A DNA stretch of 64,000 bases from Cellulophaga sp. BC115SP (GCF_009905545.1 NZ_JAAALB010000016.1:62001-126000); one strand, 5' to 3'; shown: positions 48,475-58,451, numbered from the stretch's first letter. Numbers and translations: made by a program. Notes: generated by a model not told the origin, from the letters alone.

Positions 48475-49572
48475 TTAGGGATAAAGTAAAGACCAATGCC
48501 ATTCATCGTATTGTTGGGCAATTTTGGAAATATGAAAATGCTCCAACACTCTTTGTCGTAAGTCTAATCCAAGTTCAACACGCTTTTCTAAAGGCATAGA
48601 TAATACCGAAAGCCAAGCCTCCGCAAGCGCCTTGGGGTTTTGTATTGGAACAATCAATTCCGATTTCTCCACAAGTATTTGTGCGTCGCCAGCATTAGTA
48701 CATACACAAGGAATTCCCTTCATCATGGCTTCTCCTATCACATTTGGAAAACCCTCAGAATAAGAACTAAGTGTAAAAATATCCAAGGTATTCAGAAGCT
48801 TATCCAGCGATATTTGTGCTTCGTGTAGTTCGACATACTCGCTTAGTTCAAGCTGCACCAGCCATTTTTGAAGTTGTGGATTTTCGGAATTACAACCTTT
48901 CCCAACTAATACAAATCGACAATTGGTATTTTTTTGTAAGAAAAGATATGCAGCCTTTAGAAAAGTGTAATGGTCTTTTTCAGGTGTAAATCGCGCTATC
49001 ATTCCAATGCGCATGACAGAACGATTCTCAAGTACAATAGGATTGTTATCCACAAAGCCGTTATGGATAACTTTGATTTTTTGCAAAAACCCAGCCTTAT
49101 GGTGTTCCTCTGCACCCTTTTGTGAACAACTCACAATATAATCAGGGATAAAACGAGAGGTTATTTTTATGAGTAGAAAGAAAGCCCTTTGAGACCAAGA
49201 CGTTACTCCACTCAAAGTATTTCGAATATTCCATACAATGATGGGACGATGAGGCAAAAAATAAGTGGCTATTCCCCCCAGTAGATTGGCATGGTACAGC
49301 CAAGTATGAACAATGTCAGGGCGAAGTTTGTAAAGTACACGATGGCATTCAAATGTGATGAAGGGAAGATTATACCAACGACTTTGAAAGGGCAAAACAA
49401 ATACCTCTATTCCTAGAGATTGAATAGATGCTAACAAATCTGCCTCCGAAGTCAGGCAAATTACCGATGGTACGAACTCTTTTCGGTCGGTATATTTTAA
49501 CAATTTATAAAGCATATTTTCGGCACCGCCTATGCCTAAACTTGTAATGATATAGGTGATTTTGATGGGCAT
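48475..49572 (-). CDS. Glycosyltransferase, GT4-like
   Basis: 365 residues, GT-B fold. The N-terminal domain opens with ITSLGIGGAENMLYKL, the glycine-rich loop of this family. The C-terminal domain has GMIARFTPEKDHYTFLKAAY and the E-x7-E motif SEGFPNVIGEAMMKG. It probably adds one sugar of the polysaccharide repeat unit on the cytosolic face. It contains one perfect TTATCCACA word. Confidence 0.88.
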   Translation of the reverse strand: MPIKITYIITSLGIGGAENMLYKLLKYTDRKEFVPSVICLTSEADLLASIQSLGIEVFVLPFQSRWYNLPFITFECHRVLYKLRPDIVHTWLYHANLLGGIATYFLPHRPIIVWNIRNTLSGVTSWSQRAFFLLIKITSRFIPDYIVSCSQKGAEEHHKAGFLQKIKVIHNGFVDNNPIVLENRSVMRIGMIARFTPEKDHYTFLKAAYLFLQKNTNCRFVLVGKGCNSENPQLQKWLVQLELSEYVELHEAQISLDKLLNTLDIFTLSSYSEGFPNVIGEAMMKGIPCVCTNAGDAQILVEKSELIVPIQNPKALAEAWLSVLSMPLEKRVELGLDLRQRVLEHFHISKIAQQYDEWHWSLLYP

Positions 49573-49635
49573 ACGATTCTAGTAAATCATTGTTGATCAG
49601 ATGTAGTTTTTGAGTACTTAATCGAATCTATATTC

Positions 49636-50688
49636 TTAAAGCAATTTGCTATAAATATCCATAACATTCTTTAAATCAAATAGATGAATTGTTTCTGTTA
49701 ATTTATGTGATAAAAAAGGTTTCTCTAATACATGATTAATGGAGCTTGCAAAATCGTTGGTTTCCATTGCCAGAAAACCATTTTCACCAGAACGAATAAT
49801 CTCGGAAGTTCCTCCAGAGATATCAAAGGCGATAGGAGTTATCCCCAAACATAGTGCTTCTAAAATGACATTCGGAAAAGCCTCCGAGTATGAGCCTTGC
49901 AGATATACATGAGCGTTTTTGAGTAGAGGAAAGGGATTTTTTAGTTCGCCTGTCAAAACAACTTTCGATTCAAGTTGATGCTGTTTAATATAGGCTTCTA
50001 TGACCTCTCTCTCTTGTCCTTCTCCCACAATAAAGTAACAAAATGGGAAATCGAGCAAGGTCAATGCCTCCAAAATTCGTAGATGTCCTTTGATGGTATC
50101 TAACCTTGCAATCGTAATAAAAACAGGGCAATTAGGAAGGTTATACTCCAAGGGCATCTGAGCAAGTTTTCTGACCAAAGCGGTATCAATGGGATTAGGA
50201 ATAACCAAAGTTCTCGGGGCTATTTCGGGTAAATATTGGATAATATGTTGTTCCATCAAATCCGATTGCACAACCAATAAATCGATATTGCTGTACAAAT
50301 ATTGAGATAGCATCTTCTGTGGAGTATTTAACCATTCGAACAGGTAATTTGACTCACGAGCGATAAGCTTACACGATGTTGGAATAAATGGTTTTAACAA
50401 AATCATTAATCTTGTAAAATCCAAGACGCTAAAAATATAGTCTGGGCGCTCTTTCCAAATGAGTTTCAAAAGCTTTATCCAAGTGTATCTAACTCTACTT
50501 TTACCAAAAATAGAAATAGATACAGCAGTATTGGTTATGGAATAAAATGGTCTCTCTTTTGAATTGACACCTAACAGAATATCAAACCGCTCACCATCCC
50601 AATGATTAATGAGTGTACTGATCACTTTTTCGGTGCCTCCACATGCCAGACTGGGAATCAAAAACAATATTTTAGGTTTTATAGCCAT
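49636..50688 (-). CDS. Glycosyltransferase, GT4-like
   Basis: 350 residues, GT-B fold. It has the CGGTEKVISTLINHW loop near the N-terminus and the SEAFPNVILEALCLG motif with its paired Glu residues. The C-terminus is short. It overlaps the upstream AsnB-like gene by 10 bases, a sign of coupled translation, and probably adds another sugar of the repeat unit. Confidence 0.87.
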   Translation of the reverse strand: MAIKPKILFLIPSLACGGTEKVISTLINHWDGERFDILLGVNSKERPFYSITNTAVSISIFGKSRVRYTWIKLLKLIWKERPDYIFSVLDFTRLMILLKPFIPTSCKLIARESNYLFEWLNTPQKMLSQYLYSNIDLLVVQSDLMEQHIIQYLPEIAPRTLVIPNPIDTALVRKLAQMPLEYNLPNCPVFITIARLDTIKGHLRILEALTLLDFPFCYFIVGEGQEREVIEAYIKQHQLESKVVLTGELKNPFPLLKNAHVYLQGSYSEAFPNVILEALCLGITPIAFDISGGTSEIIRSGENGFLAMETNDFASSINHVLEKPFLSHKLTETIHLFDLKNVMDIYSKLL

Positions 50689-52526
50689 CGATTATACCAA
50701 AGTTGAAATTGCAATAGGTGCCAAAGTGTAGTAGTATAGCTATCCGAGCCTCCATAAAAATGCTTGAGATAACGATTCACAGTCGCTGTATTGAGTAATC
50801 CGTGTTGCTCCAGTGCAGAGGTTGTCAATGTATCCAATACCAGCTCTTTCAAAGAACCTCTCAGCCATTTACTTAATGGGACACCAAAACCCTTTTTAGG
50901 TCTGTCCAAAAGTGTCTGTGGGATTTTTTGATGTGCTAATTTTTTCAATAAATACTTTTGCTCCAAGCCTTTGATTTTGTACTGACTCGGTAAACTCGAT
51001 ACCCATTCTACCCATGGATGATGTAACATAGGCTCTCGAATTTCGAGACCAACGGCCATTCCTGTACGGTCAGCTTTGACCATCAAATCATCGACTAGAT
51101 ACTGAGAATAATCCCAATACAGCATCGCATGAATGGGGTCATTGGGAAAAGCCTTTCTAAAAGTATATTCTGAATTCGGGATAAAATCTTGTACTAATGA
51201 CGTCACCAAATTACTACTAAGTGTCTGACTCACGGCATCGAGTACCCAAACTGGATTTTGAGGATGTGCTAAAATATGCCTCAATTTGGCATATTTGCGG
51301 TGTTTAAATGGTTTTAGCAACCATCTGACCACTGAATTTGGAGCATACTTTAATCCCTGAAGAAGTCTTAAACTTTGTACATAGCGTGGGTATCCAGCCC
51401 AAAGTTCGTCGCCACCTTCAGCAGATACCACTACTTTGACAGATGACCTCACTCGCTGACTTAACGCCAAACAAGCTACTGCCGAACTATCGCCAAAGGG
51501 TTCGTCAAATACTTCAGGCAATTGCCTTGTAAGGTATATAGACTCTTGATTTTCTAGGATAAACCCTTCAAAGGGTATTCCTAAATGTTGAGCTATTTGT
51601 TGGGCAAAAGGAATCTCGCTGTATTCATTTTCCTCAAAACCTAAACAATAAGCTTTGTGAAAATTGCTATGCTTACGAGCATAATACGCTACCAACGAAC
51701 TGTCGTAACCTCCGCTCAAATATAAACCTATAGGGTGGTCGGCTGTCATGCGTGTTTGGCAAGCAGTATCGAGTCTTTGGTCTAGCTCATGCAATAAAAA
51801 TGATTCAGCGTGATATTGCCTTGCGATTGGTTGGCTGAAAGAATCTAAAATCGACCAATAGGTTTGATAACGTGTGGTATGTTGTTGCAAGTCTATCACT
51901 AAAATCTGTCCTGCTCGTACCTTGTGAGTTTGTTCAAAAATACAATGTGAGCTAGGAACATAGCCATACTGAAAATATAGTCCCACAGATTGATTTTGCA
52001 TTTTTCTTGGAAAATCAGGATGAGCCATCAAGGCTTTTAGTTCAGAACCAAATAAGATTACGTTTTTTGATTGGTACACATATAGTGGCTTTGTACCCGC
52101 CCTATCTCTTACCAAAATCAATTGCTGGCTTTCCTGATTATACAATCCAAAAGCAAACATGCCCGTCAATTGCTGAACAGCAGTTTCGCCCCAATAATCA
52201 AATGCTTTAACTAATACCTCTGTATCAGACTCACTTTCAAAATAGTAGCCTTTTCGCTGAAGAGTATGTCTGATTTCTCTAAAATTGTATATTTCTCCAT
52301 TGAATACCAATACCCAATGTTTCCATCGGTAGGGTTGCGAGGCCAGAGTACTATCGTCTAAAAGTGACAAACGAGTGTGCCCTAGTCCTATTTGGTACAA
52401 TGGCATAGATTTCCAGTATTCTCCAGAGGCATCTGGACCACGATGGCTCAAAGATGAATACATTTGATGTAGTATTTGACGAGAGCTTTTATAACGAAAA
52501 TCAACAAGTCCAGTTATTCCACACAT
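50679..52526 (-). CDS. Asparagine synthetase B-like amidotransferase (second)
   Basis: 615 residues, paralogous to the protein at 46603 but clearly diverged. It has Cys2 (MCGITGLVDF), SHRGPDASG, FNGEIYNF and the PP-loop YLSGGYDSS. Two AsnB-type genes in one glycan operon suggest that two different amide modifications are made, or that only one still makes asparagine; this is inference. It starts 3 nt after the polymerase-like gene. Confidence 0.88.
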   Translation of the reverse strand: MCGITGLVDFRYKSSRQILHQMYSSLSHRGPDASGEYWKSMPLYQIGLGHTRLSLLDDSTLASQPYRWKHWVLVFNGEIYNFREIRHTLQRKGYYFESESDTEVLVKAFDYWGETAVQQLTGMFAFGLYNQESQQLILVRDRAGTKPLYVYQSKNVILFGSELKALMAHPDFPRKMQNQSVGLYFQYGYVPSSHCIFEQTHKVRAGQILVIDLQQHTTRYQTYWSILDSFSQPIARQYHAESFLLHELDQRLDTACQTRMTADHPIGLYLSGGYDSSLVAYYARKHSNFHKAYCLGFEENEYSEIPFAQQIAQHLGIPFEGFILENQESIYLTRQLPEVFDEPFGDSSAVACLALSQRVRSSVKVVVSAEGGDELWAGYPRYVQSLRLLQGLKYAPNSVVRWLLKPFKHRKYAKLRHILAHPQNPVWVLDAVSQTLSSNLVTSLVQDFIPNSEYTFRKAFPNDPIHAMLYWDYSQYLVDDLMVKADRTGMAVGLEIREPMLHHPWVEWVSSLPSQYKIKGLEQKYLLKKLAHQKIPQTLLDRPKKGFGVPLSKWLRGSLKELVLDTLTTSALEQHGLLNTATVNRYLKHFYGGSDSYTTTLWHLLQFQLWYNRWL

Positions 52527-52529
52527 AGG

Positions 52530-53801
52530 TTAGCTTGATTTAGCATGAGAACTATTCCAGCGAATATTGATCAGCGAAAAAAGCCAAGGCACTATCGCAA
52601 AAATCAAAACTCGTTTTTGTAAGTATAGTTGAAACAAAAGATTATTTCGATGAATATAAAAAGCCCATATCGAGAAAAATAAAGCGATAATGACCAAAGA
52701 ATATCCCGTTGAACGCTTAATGAGGAGATTGCCAAGTACCAAAACAATATGGTAAAAAAAGATAAAAACAATTAAGGCAATCCAACCGCCACTTGCCCAA
52801 ATATCTCCCCAAATATTATATGCCAAGCCATATTCAAGTTGTGGAAATAAATCCTTTTGGCTCAAATAGTGACTATTAGACTGCATTCCAAGCCAATCGC
52901 CACCAATAATCAATTGACCAACAATATCCACAGGATGATACCAATCTACCTCTATTCCTTTACGCAAGGTTTCTGACAAATTTGCTTGAATAGCGGCGGG
53001 CTCGCTTACCACAAAAGCATGAAACAATACGTCTTGCCAAGAAGGATAAATCTCCTCAAACAAGTCCATACGATTGGCTTGTAATAAAGGCAATATGAGT
53101 TTTGAGATAAAGAAAATACATCCTAGACTTGTGAGTAATAGACTTTTTCCTAAATTTTTCCAATGACTCAAATAGCTCACTAATCGTTTGGGTTCATGCT
53201 GAGTTGCTAACACTAATAATGCCAAAACTACAAATGCTGAGGAAGAGCGATTTCCTCCCCAAAACAAATCCAAACCTAAGAGTACAACTGCTAGTATTTG
53301 GTAAAATCGATAGCCTGCTTTGAACGCTATCATGGCCAGTAGACTTGCACCCATCGCCCAGAGCACACTCCAACGGTCTGCTCGATTGCTAAGGATTTCT
53401 TGAAGTTCTCCCTTACTTACTTCCGCACGATTCAAATACAAATCAGGAAATTGAATCAGTGACCCAGCTAGTCCTATCACGCCCATCATAAGTGCTCCTA
53501 GAGCTAGGCTAGGCTTAAACTCTCCTTTTATACTGATGGATTTGTCTTGTAAAAAACTATCATTTATCAACACTGTAAATAAGTTAATCCCCAAGACCAA
53601 ATCATAAACCCAATAACAAGGGGGATAAATAGCAGTAGTTTCATCGGTATCGTATGGATTAATAATCAAACCTGAAAACCCTGGAATAAAATAAACCAAT
53701 GAACTAAAGAAGGACAAACTCAAAAAATCAAATAGGCGTTTCGTAAAAATGTAATAACAAACTCCTGTAAAACTTAAGCCATAAAATAAGGTTTCGAACA
53801 T
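52530..53801 (-). CDS. Polysaccharide polymerase-like membrane protein (Wzy type)
   Basis: About 423 residues from the ATG at 53801, with around ten to twelve hydrophobic segments and a periplasmic loop of some 90 residues before the last helices (for example LFPQLEYGLAYNIWGDIWASGG). No motif is decisive, as usual for Wzy. The call rests on topology and position between flippase and glycosyltransferases. The upstream frame to 53906 would overlap the flippase by 133 bases; from 53801 the overlap is 28 bases. O-antigen ligase-like proteins are the alternative. Confidence 0.7.
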   Translation of the reverse strand: MFETLFYGLSFTGVCYYIFTKRLFDFLSLSFFSSLVYFIPGFSGLIINPYDTDETTAIYPPCYWVYDLVLGINLFTVLINDSFLQDKSISIKGEFKPSLALGALMMGVIGLAGSLIQFPDLYLNRAEVSKGELQEILSNRADRWSVLWAMGASLLAMIAFKAGYRFYQILAVVLLGLDLFWGGNRSSSAFVVLALLVLATQHEPKRLVSYLSHWKNLGKSLLLTSLGCIFFISKLILPLLQANRMDLFEEIYPSWQDVLFHAFVVSEPAAIQANLSETLRKGIEVDWYHPVDIVGQLIIGGDWLGMQSNSHYLSQKDLFPQLEYGLAYNIWGDIWASGGWIALIVFIFFYHIVLVLGNLLIKRSTGYSLVIIALFFSIWAFYIHRNNLLFQLYLQKRVLIFAIVPWLFSLINIRWNSSHAKSS

Positions 53802-55060
53802 AACAGGGAAGGTATAAAACGTGTTTCTCGAAAAATATAATTGCTCAACCAGCATTGCCATATACCTGTAATCCAAGCGCTCATGATTGCACCATAAATC
53901 CCCCAAACAGGTATTAATAAATAACTAAAGACAACTCCCAATAAGCATGAAATCACCTGAATTGGTATCATCAAATGGGTCAAGTTATTCGTAAATAGCA
54001 AGCTTGAGCGAGCCATGTCCAACATATAAAACAGTAGGTTTAACGATAATCCTCCAATAAGCCAACTCAACTGTCGCACTTCTAAAATTCTTTCAAACAA
54101 AGGGGCACTCACCCACATCATTACTACAAACACAATACTCGTCCCTACACTTACCTGAAGATACTGGCGCATTTTTTTGAAGAATAGCATTTCCGACAAT
54201 CGTTTTGCCTCCACCAAGCGAGGATATTGATGGGTAAATAACAATACTGGGACAAAATAGCTAGCTTCAACCAAGCGTAAAGCAGAACTATACCTGCCTG
54301 TATCACTCAGATTCAACAAGCTTGCTAGCAACAACACATCCGTTTTGGATTGGGCTAAACCAATGATTTTACTCACAAAAACAGACCATGCTCCTTTACT
54401 CATTTCTAGCACTAATGACCATTGAATCTGCCATTTTCGAAATCCCAGCCCTTCGCTCTTAATAAGCCCATAATAGACCATTGATAACCCCAAGCTACAA
54501 CCTAATTGAAACCATAAAAAAGTGGAAAATGAAAATGGCTTTATCTCGACACAAATTACCTTACAAATTCCTGCACAAATGGCATAATAAGCATTCACTT
54601 GGTTGATTAGTTGAGGCTTTTTGATAGCATCAAAATAAAAGTACACAACATGAAAGGGCGTTGTCAGCAAATTTCCTGCTTGTATCCACATGAGGTTTTT
54701 CAAAAATGAATATTGTGGAAAAAATAGCATAAAACTTACTCCACAAACAACAAATCCAAAGACTGATAATAACACCGCTATAAATGCCACACTACCCAAA
54801 AGTGTTTCGATTTTCCTGCCTTCTACGATAGCTTTGATTACCCAATCTTTTAACCAAATTCCCGAAAAAACACTGAACATTCCATGATAAGATACCAGCA
54901 AACTTATGCTTCCCCAATGTGAGTTATCTAGGTGTCGTATTAGCCAAATGCTACCGATAAATGTCGCTCCTAATTGTACAATATACCATCCTAGCTGACA
55001 CGAAAGCCCTTTTAATTGCAGGTTAAATAGGCTTTGTAGTTTTGGAAAAAGGCTAAGCAT
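53774..55060 (-). CDS. Polysaccharide flippase (Wzx/RfbX-like)
   Basis: 428 residues with about twelve hydrophobic segments, of the MOP/polysaccharide export superfamily. The N-terminus includes GLSCQLGWYIVQLGATFIGS and the helices alternate with short charged loops. It probably flips the lipid-linked repeat unit across the inner membrane. It overlaps the epimerase gene upstream by 8 bases and the polymerase-like gene downstream. Confidence 0.82.
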   Translation of the reverse strand: MLSLFPKLQSLFNLQLKGLSCQLGWYIVQLGATFIGSIWLIRHLDNSHWGSISLLVSYHGMFSVFSGIWLKDWVIKAIVEGRKIETLLGSVAFIAVLLSVFGFVVCGVSFMLFFPQYSFLKNLMWIQAGNLLTTPFHVVYFYFDAIKKPQLINQVNAYYAICAGICKVICVEIKPFSFSTFLWFQLGCSLGLSMVYYGLIKSEGLGFRKWQIQWSLVLEMSKGAWSVFVSKIIGLAQSKTDVLLLASLLNLSDTGRYSSALRLVEASYFVPVLLFTHQYPRLVEAKRLSEMLFFKKMRQYLQVSVGTSIVFVVMMWVSAPLFERILEVRQLSWLIGGLSLNLLFYMLDMARSSLLFTNNLTHLMIPIQVISCLLGVVFSYLLIPVWGIYGAIMSAWITGIWQCWLSNYIFRETRFIPSLLCSKPYFMA

Positions 55061-56042
55061 GGACTTTCTGTGCTTGATACCAAGAAACTGTTCGACGAAT
55101 ACCTTCGTTGAAATACACCAAAGGCTGATAATCCAAGCATTGTTTGGCTCGACTTATATCGGCTTTACTATGCAAAATATCTCCTTGTCGAGGATGCTGG
55201 TATAATATTGGGAGTTCAGAATCACAACAAATATTAATGGCATTCCATACTTGGTTCAAAGAAATGGACTGACCACAAGCAATATTAAAGAAGCGATGCT
55301 CTTGAGAGTTGGTGAATAGGGCCAAAATATTAGCATATACCACATTGTCGATATAAGTAAAGTCACGGCTTTGCTCACCATCGCCAAAAATAATCCCTGC
55401 TTTATCTTCCAAAACCGCCTGAATAAACCTAGGAATCACCGCAGCATAAGGTCCATTAGGATTTTGTCGTGGACCAAATACATTGAAATAGCGCAAACCA
55501 ATCAAATCCTGTTGGTATGTTTGAGCAAAAATATCCGCATAAATTTCATTGATACGCTTGGTAGCCGCATAAGGAGAAAGTGGTTCACCAACGGTAACTT
55601 CTTGTTTGACATCAGCAAGTAAACTGCCATATACAGAGGAGGAAGAGGCAAAAACCATTTTTTTGACTTGCGCTTTTTGCATAGCTACTAATAAATTCAC
55701 AAAGCTATTGACATTGGCCTGATGTGTACTAATAGGATCGTGAATAGAGCGTGGCACTGAGCCAAGGGCTGCCTGATGAAAAACAAAATCGATTCCTTCA
55801 CAGGCCATTTCACAAATAATGCGATTTTGCAAATCTCCTTCAATTAATTGGCAATTAGCAAACCTCAAGGCAGATTGAATATTTTCGAATGTACCTGTTG
55901 AAAAGTTATCCACAATGACAACTTTTTGTGCATGGTGTTTTAGTAAAAAATCCACCAAATGTGACCCAATAAATCCAGCGCCACCCGTAACTAAAAAGCT
56001 ACTTTGCTGAATCAGTGTAGAAAGGGGTTGTGATATAGTCAT
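55053..56042 (-). CDS. NAD-dependent epimerase, UDP-HexNAc C4-epimerase type
   Basis: 329-residue extended SDR. Rossmann motif FLVTGGAGFIGSHLVD, catalytic Ser/Tyr region FASSSSVYG and YAATKRINEIYAD, and a substrate-loop FNVFGPRQNPNGPYAAVIP like that of WbpP-type UDP-GlcNAc 4-epimerases. It would provide UDP-GalNAc (or the uronic acid form) for the repeat unit. Galactose 4-epimerase is the alternative. One perfect TTATCCACA word lies in the gene. Confidence 0.85.
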   Translation of the reverse strand: MTISQPLSTLIQQSSFLVTGGAGFIGSHLVDFLLKHHAQKVVIVDNFSTGTFENIQSALRFANCQLIEGDLQNRIICEMACEGIDFVFHQAALGSVPRSIHDPISTHQANVNSFVNLLVAMQKAQVKKMVFASSSSVYGSLLADVKQEVTVGEPLSPYAATKRINEIYADIFAQTYQQDLIGLRYFNVFGPRQNPNGPYAAVIPRFIQAVLEDKAGIIFGDGEQSRDFTYIDNVVYANILALFTNSQEHRFFNIACGQSISLNQVWNAINICCDSELPILYQHPRQGDILHSKADISRAKQCLDYQPLVYFNEGIRRTVSWYQAQKVHA

Positions 56043-56066
56043 AGAATGATTTTGTTAAGTAGTAGA

Positions 56067-57011
56067 CTAGTTTAGGTATTTGAAAAGATGATAAAGCCGT
56101 ATTATGACTCTGAGAGCTATTTTCTGCTTGATTAAATAGGTGATAATCTTTTTCCAAATTGGGCTTGATAATAGATGAGCGAAACGTAGTGCCATCTCAA
56201 ATTGCTGAGAAGTATAGGCTCTTAGACAATAGTTTAAAATTCGTTTGTCCAAAGCTTTGTGCTCTTTACGAGAATCAAGCTTAAACTGTGTAAGCAAACA
56301 AACTCGATATGCCGACTCCAACAAGCCTTTTTCTGCATCATTAAAACCTGAAGTAGCTGAATTAGGTACTTTTCGTACTTGCATGAGTACTTGTGGTAAA
56401 TACGCATAATGACATATTCGAGATGACCTTAACCAGAAGTCCAAATCTTCATAAGCTAGTTGCTCGTTATATCCGCCTATTTGCAAAAGCAAACTTCTAC
56501 GCATCATCATCGCAGGTGCAGGAATAAATGATTTTGCTAGAAGTTTTAGCCAGATATTCCCACTCGGAGGAGGTAAGTTTCCAAAGGCTTTACCTTTGCT
56601 TTTTCCCTGTGCATTAATCCATTCAATGTTCGAATATATGACGCCAATTTCGTCTGGTTGTTTTTCAAAAAACTGCACTTGTTGACTTACACAATGCGGT
56701 AGCAAAATATCATCAGCCGAAAGGTCTATGATATACTTCCCAGTAGCTTTAGCGAATGATTGATTAAAGGCTTTACAAATTCCTACGTTTTCAAGATGAT
56801 AGGAAATTTGAAAATCGTGGATATTTTTTTGACAAAAGTCCTGTATACGACGAGCACTATCATCAGTACTTCCATTGTCGGACACAAAAACTTCGAGATG
56901 AGGATAGTCTTGAGACAATATAGAGTTTAGCGTTTGTTCAACAAACGTAGCTTGATTGTAACAGGTACAAATGATAGATACAAGGGGTAATTTATGAGGT
57001 ATAGTATTCAT
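56067..57011 (-). CDS. Glycosyltransferase family 2
   Basis: About 314 residues, GT-A fold. The opening VSIICTCYNQATFVEQTL and SDNGSTDDSARRI are family 2 signatures, and the D-x-D-type metal site is DLSADD. The ATG at 57011 is chosen because a good GGAGAA lies 7 nt before it; the frame extends to a TTG at 57023. It is the first gene of the contiguous run that ends with the amidotransferase at 46603. Confidence 0.85.
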   Translation of the reverse strand: MNTIPHKLPLVSIICTCYNQATFVEQTLNSILSQDYPHLEVFVSDNGSTDDSARRIQDFCQKNIHDFQISYHLENVGICKAFNQSFAKATGKYIIDLSADDILLPHCVSQQVQFFEKQPDEIGVIYSNIEWINAQGKSKGKAFGNLPPPSGNIWLKLLAKSFIPAPAMMMRRSLLLQIGGYNEQLAYEDLDFWLRSSRICHYAYLPQVLMQVRKVPNSATSGFNDAEKGLLESAYRVCLLTQFKLDSRKEHKALDKRILNYCLRAYTSQQFEMALRFAHLLSSPIWKKIITYLIKQKIALRVIIRLYHLFKYLN

Positions 57012-57155
57012 GCGGTTCTCCAATTTTCAAATAAATAGCCATGGAGTTTTCGCAGTAGAGCAGGTCTGATAAGATATTATAGGTGTGTTATCTAATTATT
57101 GGGCCTTCGGCTTTCAGCCTTGAGCATTCGTTAAAAAGTTTTTGAGGAAGATTGA

Positions 57156-57215
57156 AATAGTACTATAATCATGACCTTTGGTAGTACTATTCTGATTATG
57201 AGCACATTCTCATAA
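57156..57215 (-). other. Tandem hairpins in the wzz-glycosyltransferase gap
   Basis: AATAGTACTA / TAGTACTATT (10 bp, 57156-57191) is followed by TTATGAG / CTCATAA (7 bp, 57196-57215). Without a long T-run they look like processing or attenuation structures. The rest of this 244-nt gap (57012-57267) includes a CTTTCAGCCTTGAGC fragment like the 21401 palindrome and no gene. Confidence 0.5.
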
Positions 57216-57267
57216 CCGATAATCTCAATATTAAAACATTATTCTGAAAAAGCCAAATATGAAGTGT

Positions 57268-58347
57268 CTAAGAAAACAAATTCGACACTTTAAAATGTCT
57301 GAAAACCAATACTAAACAAGCAATCATCCCTCCCAAAATCATAAAGGCAAGTACCATAATCGTGCGTTTAGGCTCACTTTTTTTAAGAGGCACTTGTGCT
57401 GGTTCGAGTACCTGAAAAACAGGTGTGTCATGTTGAACTTTTACTCTTGATTCTTCGAGTTTTTTACTTAATTCTGAAAATAAAGAAAAGGCTAGTTCTG
57501 ACTCTTGTTGTAGTTTCTGTTCTTGCTGTCTGGCCGTATTCAAAAATAACCCTCTGTGACTATCCTGATAAGCAGAATAACGTTGCAGAGCAAGTTGGTA
57601 TCGTTTCTGAGCTTCTTCAACTCTTTTTTCCAAGAAATCTACTTCTTTTTGTGTCTTTTCTAAACGATACTTTTTTACATATTGATTCAAATAGTCTTGA
57701 GCATATTTTACCACGATAGTAGCCACCAAAGGGTCTGGCATTTTAGCACTAATGCTTATTACACCTGATTTTTTATCTAAAGAAGCTATGATATTTTCTT
57801 TTAAATCTTTCAAAATAGATACTTCTTGCTTGTTCAATAATAGCGAACTTTCGGGTGTCTGTGAAGATGACACGCCCATAGTTTCTGAGGAGCTTTCTCC
57901 AAAAATCCGATAAGATAATTTTTGTTTACGAAGGCCATTGAGATACTCAAACAACGTCGTTTTTTCTTGCGTTTTTGCCACTAATACGGGCGTTTTGAAT
58001 GTACTCAGTAAAAAAGGAGTACTTTGCAAAATAGGAGGATATAAATCGGGTCGAATAGCTTCGGTGCTATTCAAATTATCCAGATCAATTCCTGCTAGTC
58101 CTGCCAAGGACTTAAACTTATCAAGGCTCTCGATATTTTTGGTATCAATTTCTGGTAAAATTTTAACTTCAGAAGTATATAGGTTTGGCAACGAAATCGC
58201 ATATAGTGCACCCAAGATTCCAAACGAAAGGCTCATCAACAAGATAAAACGCTTGCCCTGAACCAAACCCGAAATGAGGTCTTTGATTGATATGGTTATA
58301 TGGTTTTTATTCGTGTCCAAATGAAGAAAAGAATGAATTCTATACAT
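57268..58347 (-). CDS. Chain-length determinant protein (Wzz type)
   Basis: 359-residue inner-membrane protein with two membrane helices (about 34-53 and 328-350) enclosing a periplasmic domain with strong coiled-coil helices (EVDFLEKRVEEAQKRYQLALQRY). It lacks a BY-kinase domain. The PCP motif region before the second helix contains a proline-rich EPAQVPLKKSEPKR. It controls polymer length in Wzx/Wzy pathways. The ATG overlaps the edge of dispersed repeat C. Confidence 0.85.
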   Translation of the reverse strand: MYRIHSFLHLDTNKNHITISIKDLISGLVQGKRFILLMSLSFGILGALYAISLPNLYTSEVKILPEIDTKNIESLDKFKSLAGLAGIDLDNLNSTEAIRPDLYPPILQSTPFLLSTFKTPVLVAKTQEKTTLFEYLNGLRKQKLSYRIFGESSSETMGVSSSQTPESSLLLNKQEVSILKDLKENIIASLDKKSGVISISAKMPDPLVATIVVKYAQDYLNQYVKKYRLEKTQKEVDFLEKRVEEAQKRYQLALQRYSAYQDSHRGLFLNTARQQEQKLQQESELAFSLFSELSKKLEESRVKVQHDTPVFQVLEPAQVPLKKSEPKRTIMVLAFMILGGMIACLVLVFRHFKVSNLFS

Positions 58348-58451
58348 TAAGCTTTTGGCAATAAGCCGTAAGCAAAAAATATAGAAGTGTTTTTTGAATG
58401 AAATAATATAAACATTTAACCTACTGCTTATTGCCTAAAGCCTATCAGTTA
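58344..58451. repeat. Dispersed palindromic repeat, copy C, filling the wza-wzz gap
   Basis: The whole gap between the wza stop and the wzz start is this repeat. Arms contain TTGGCAATAAGCCGTAAGC and GCTTATTGCCTAAAGCC, with an AT-rich middle sharing AACATTTA with copy A and TGAATGAAAT-like words with copy B. It overlaps the first codon of wzz by about 4 bases. Confidence 0.65.

Noticed and set aside
53802-53906. Longer N-terminus for the polymerase-like protein
   Set aside because: It would overlap the flippase gene by 133 bases and encodes no membrane helix; the ATG at 53801 begins directly before the first helix.
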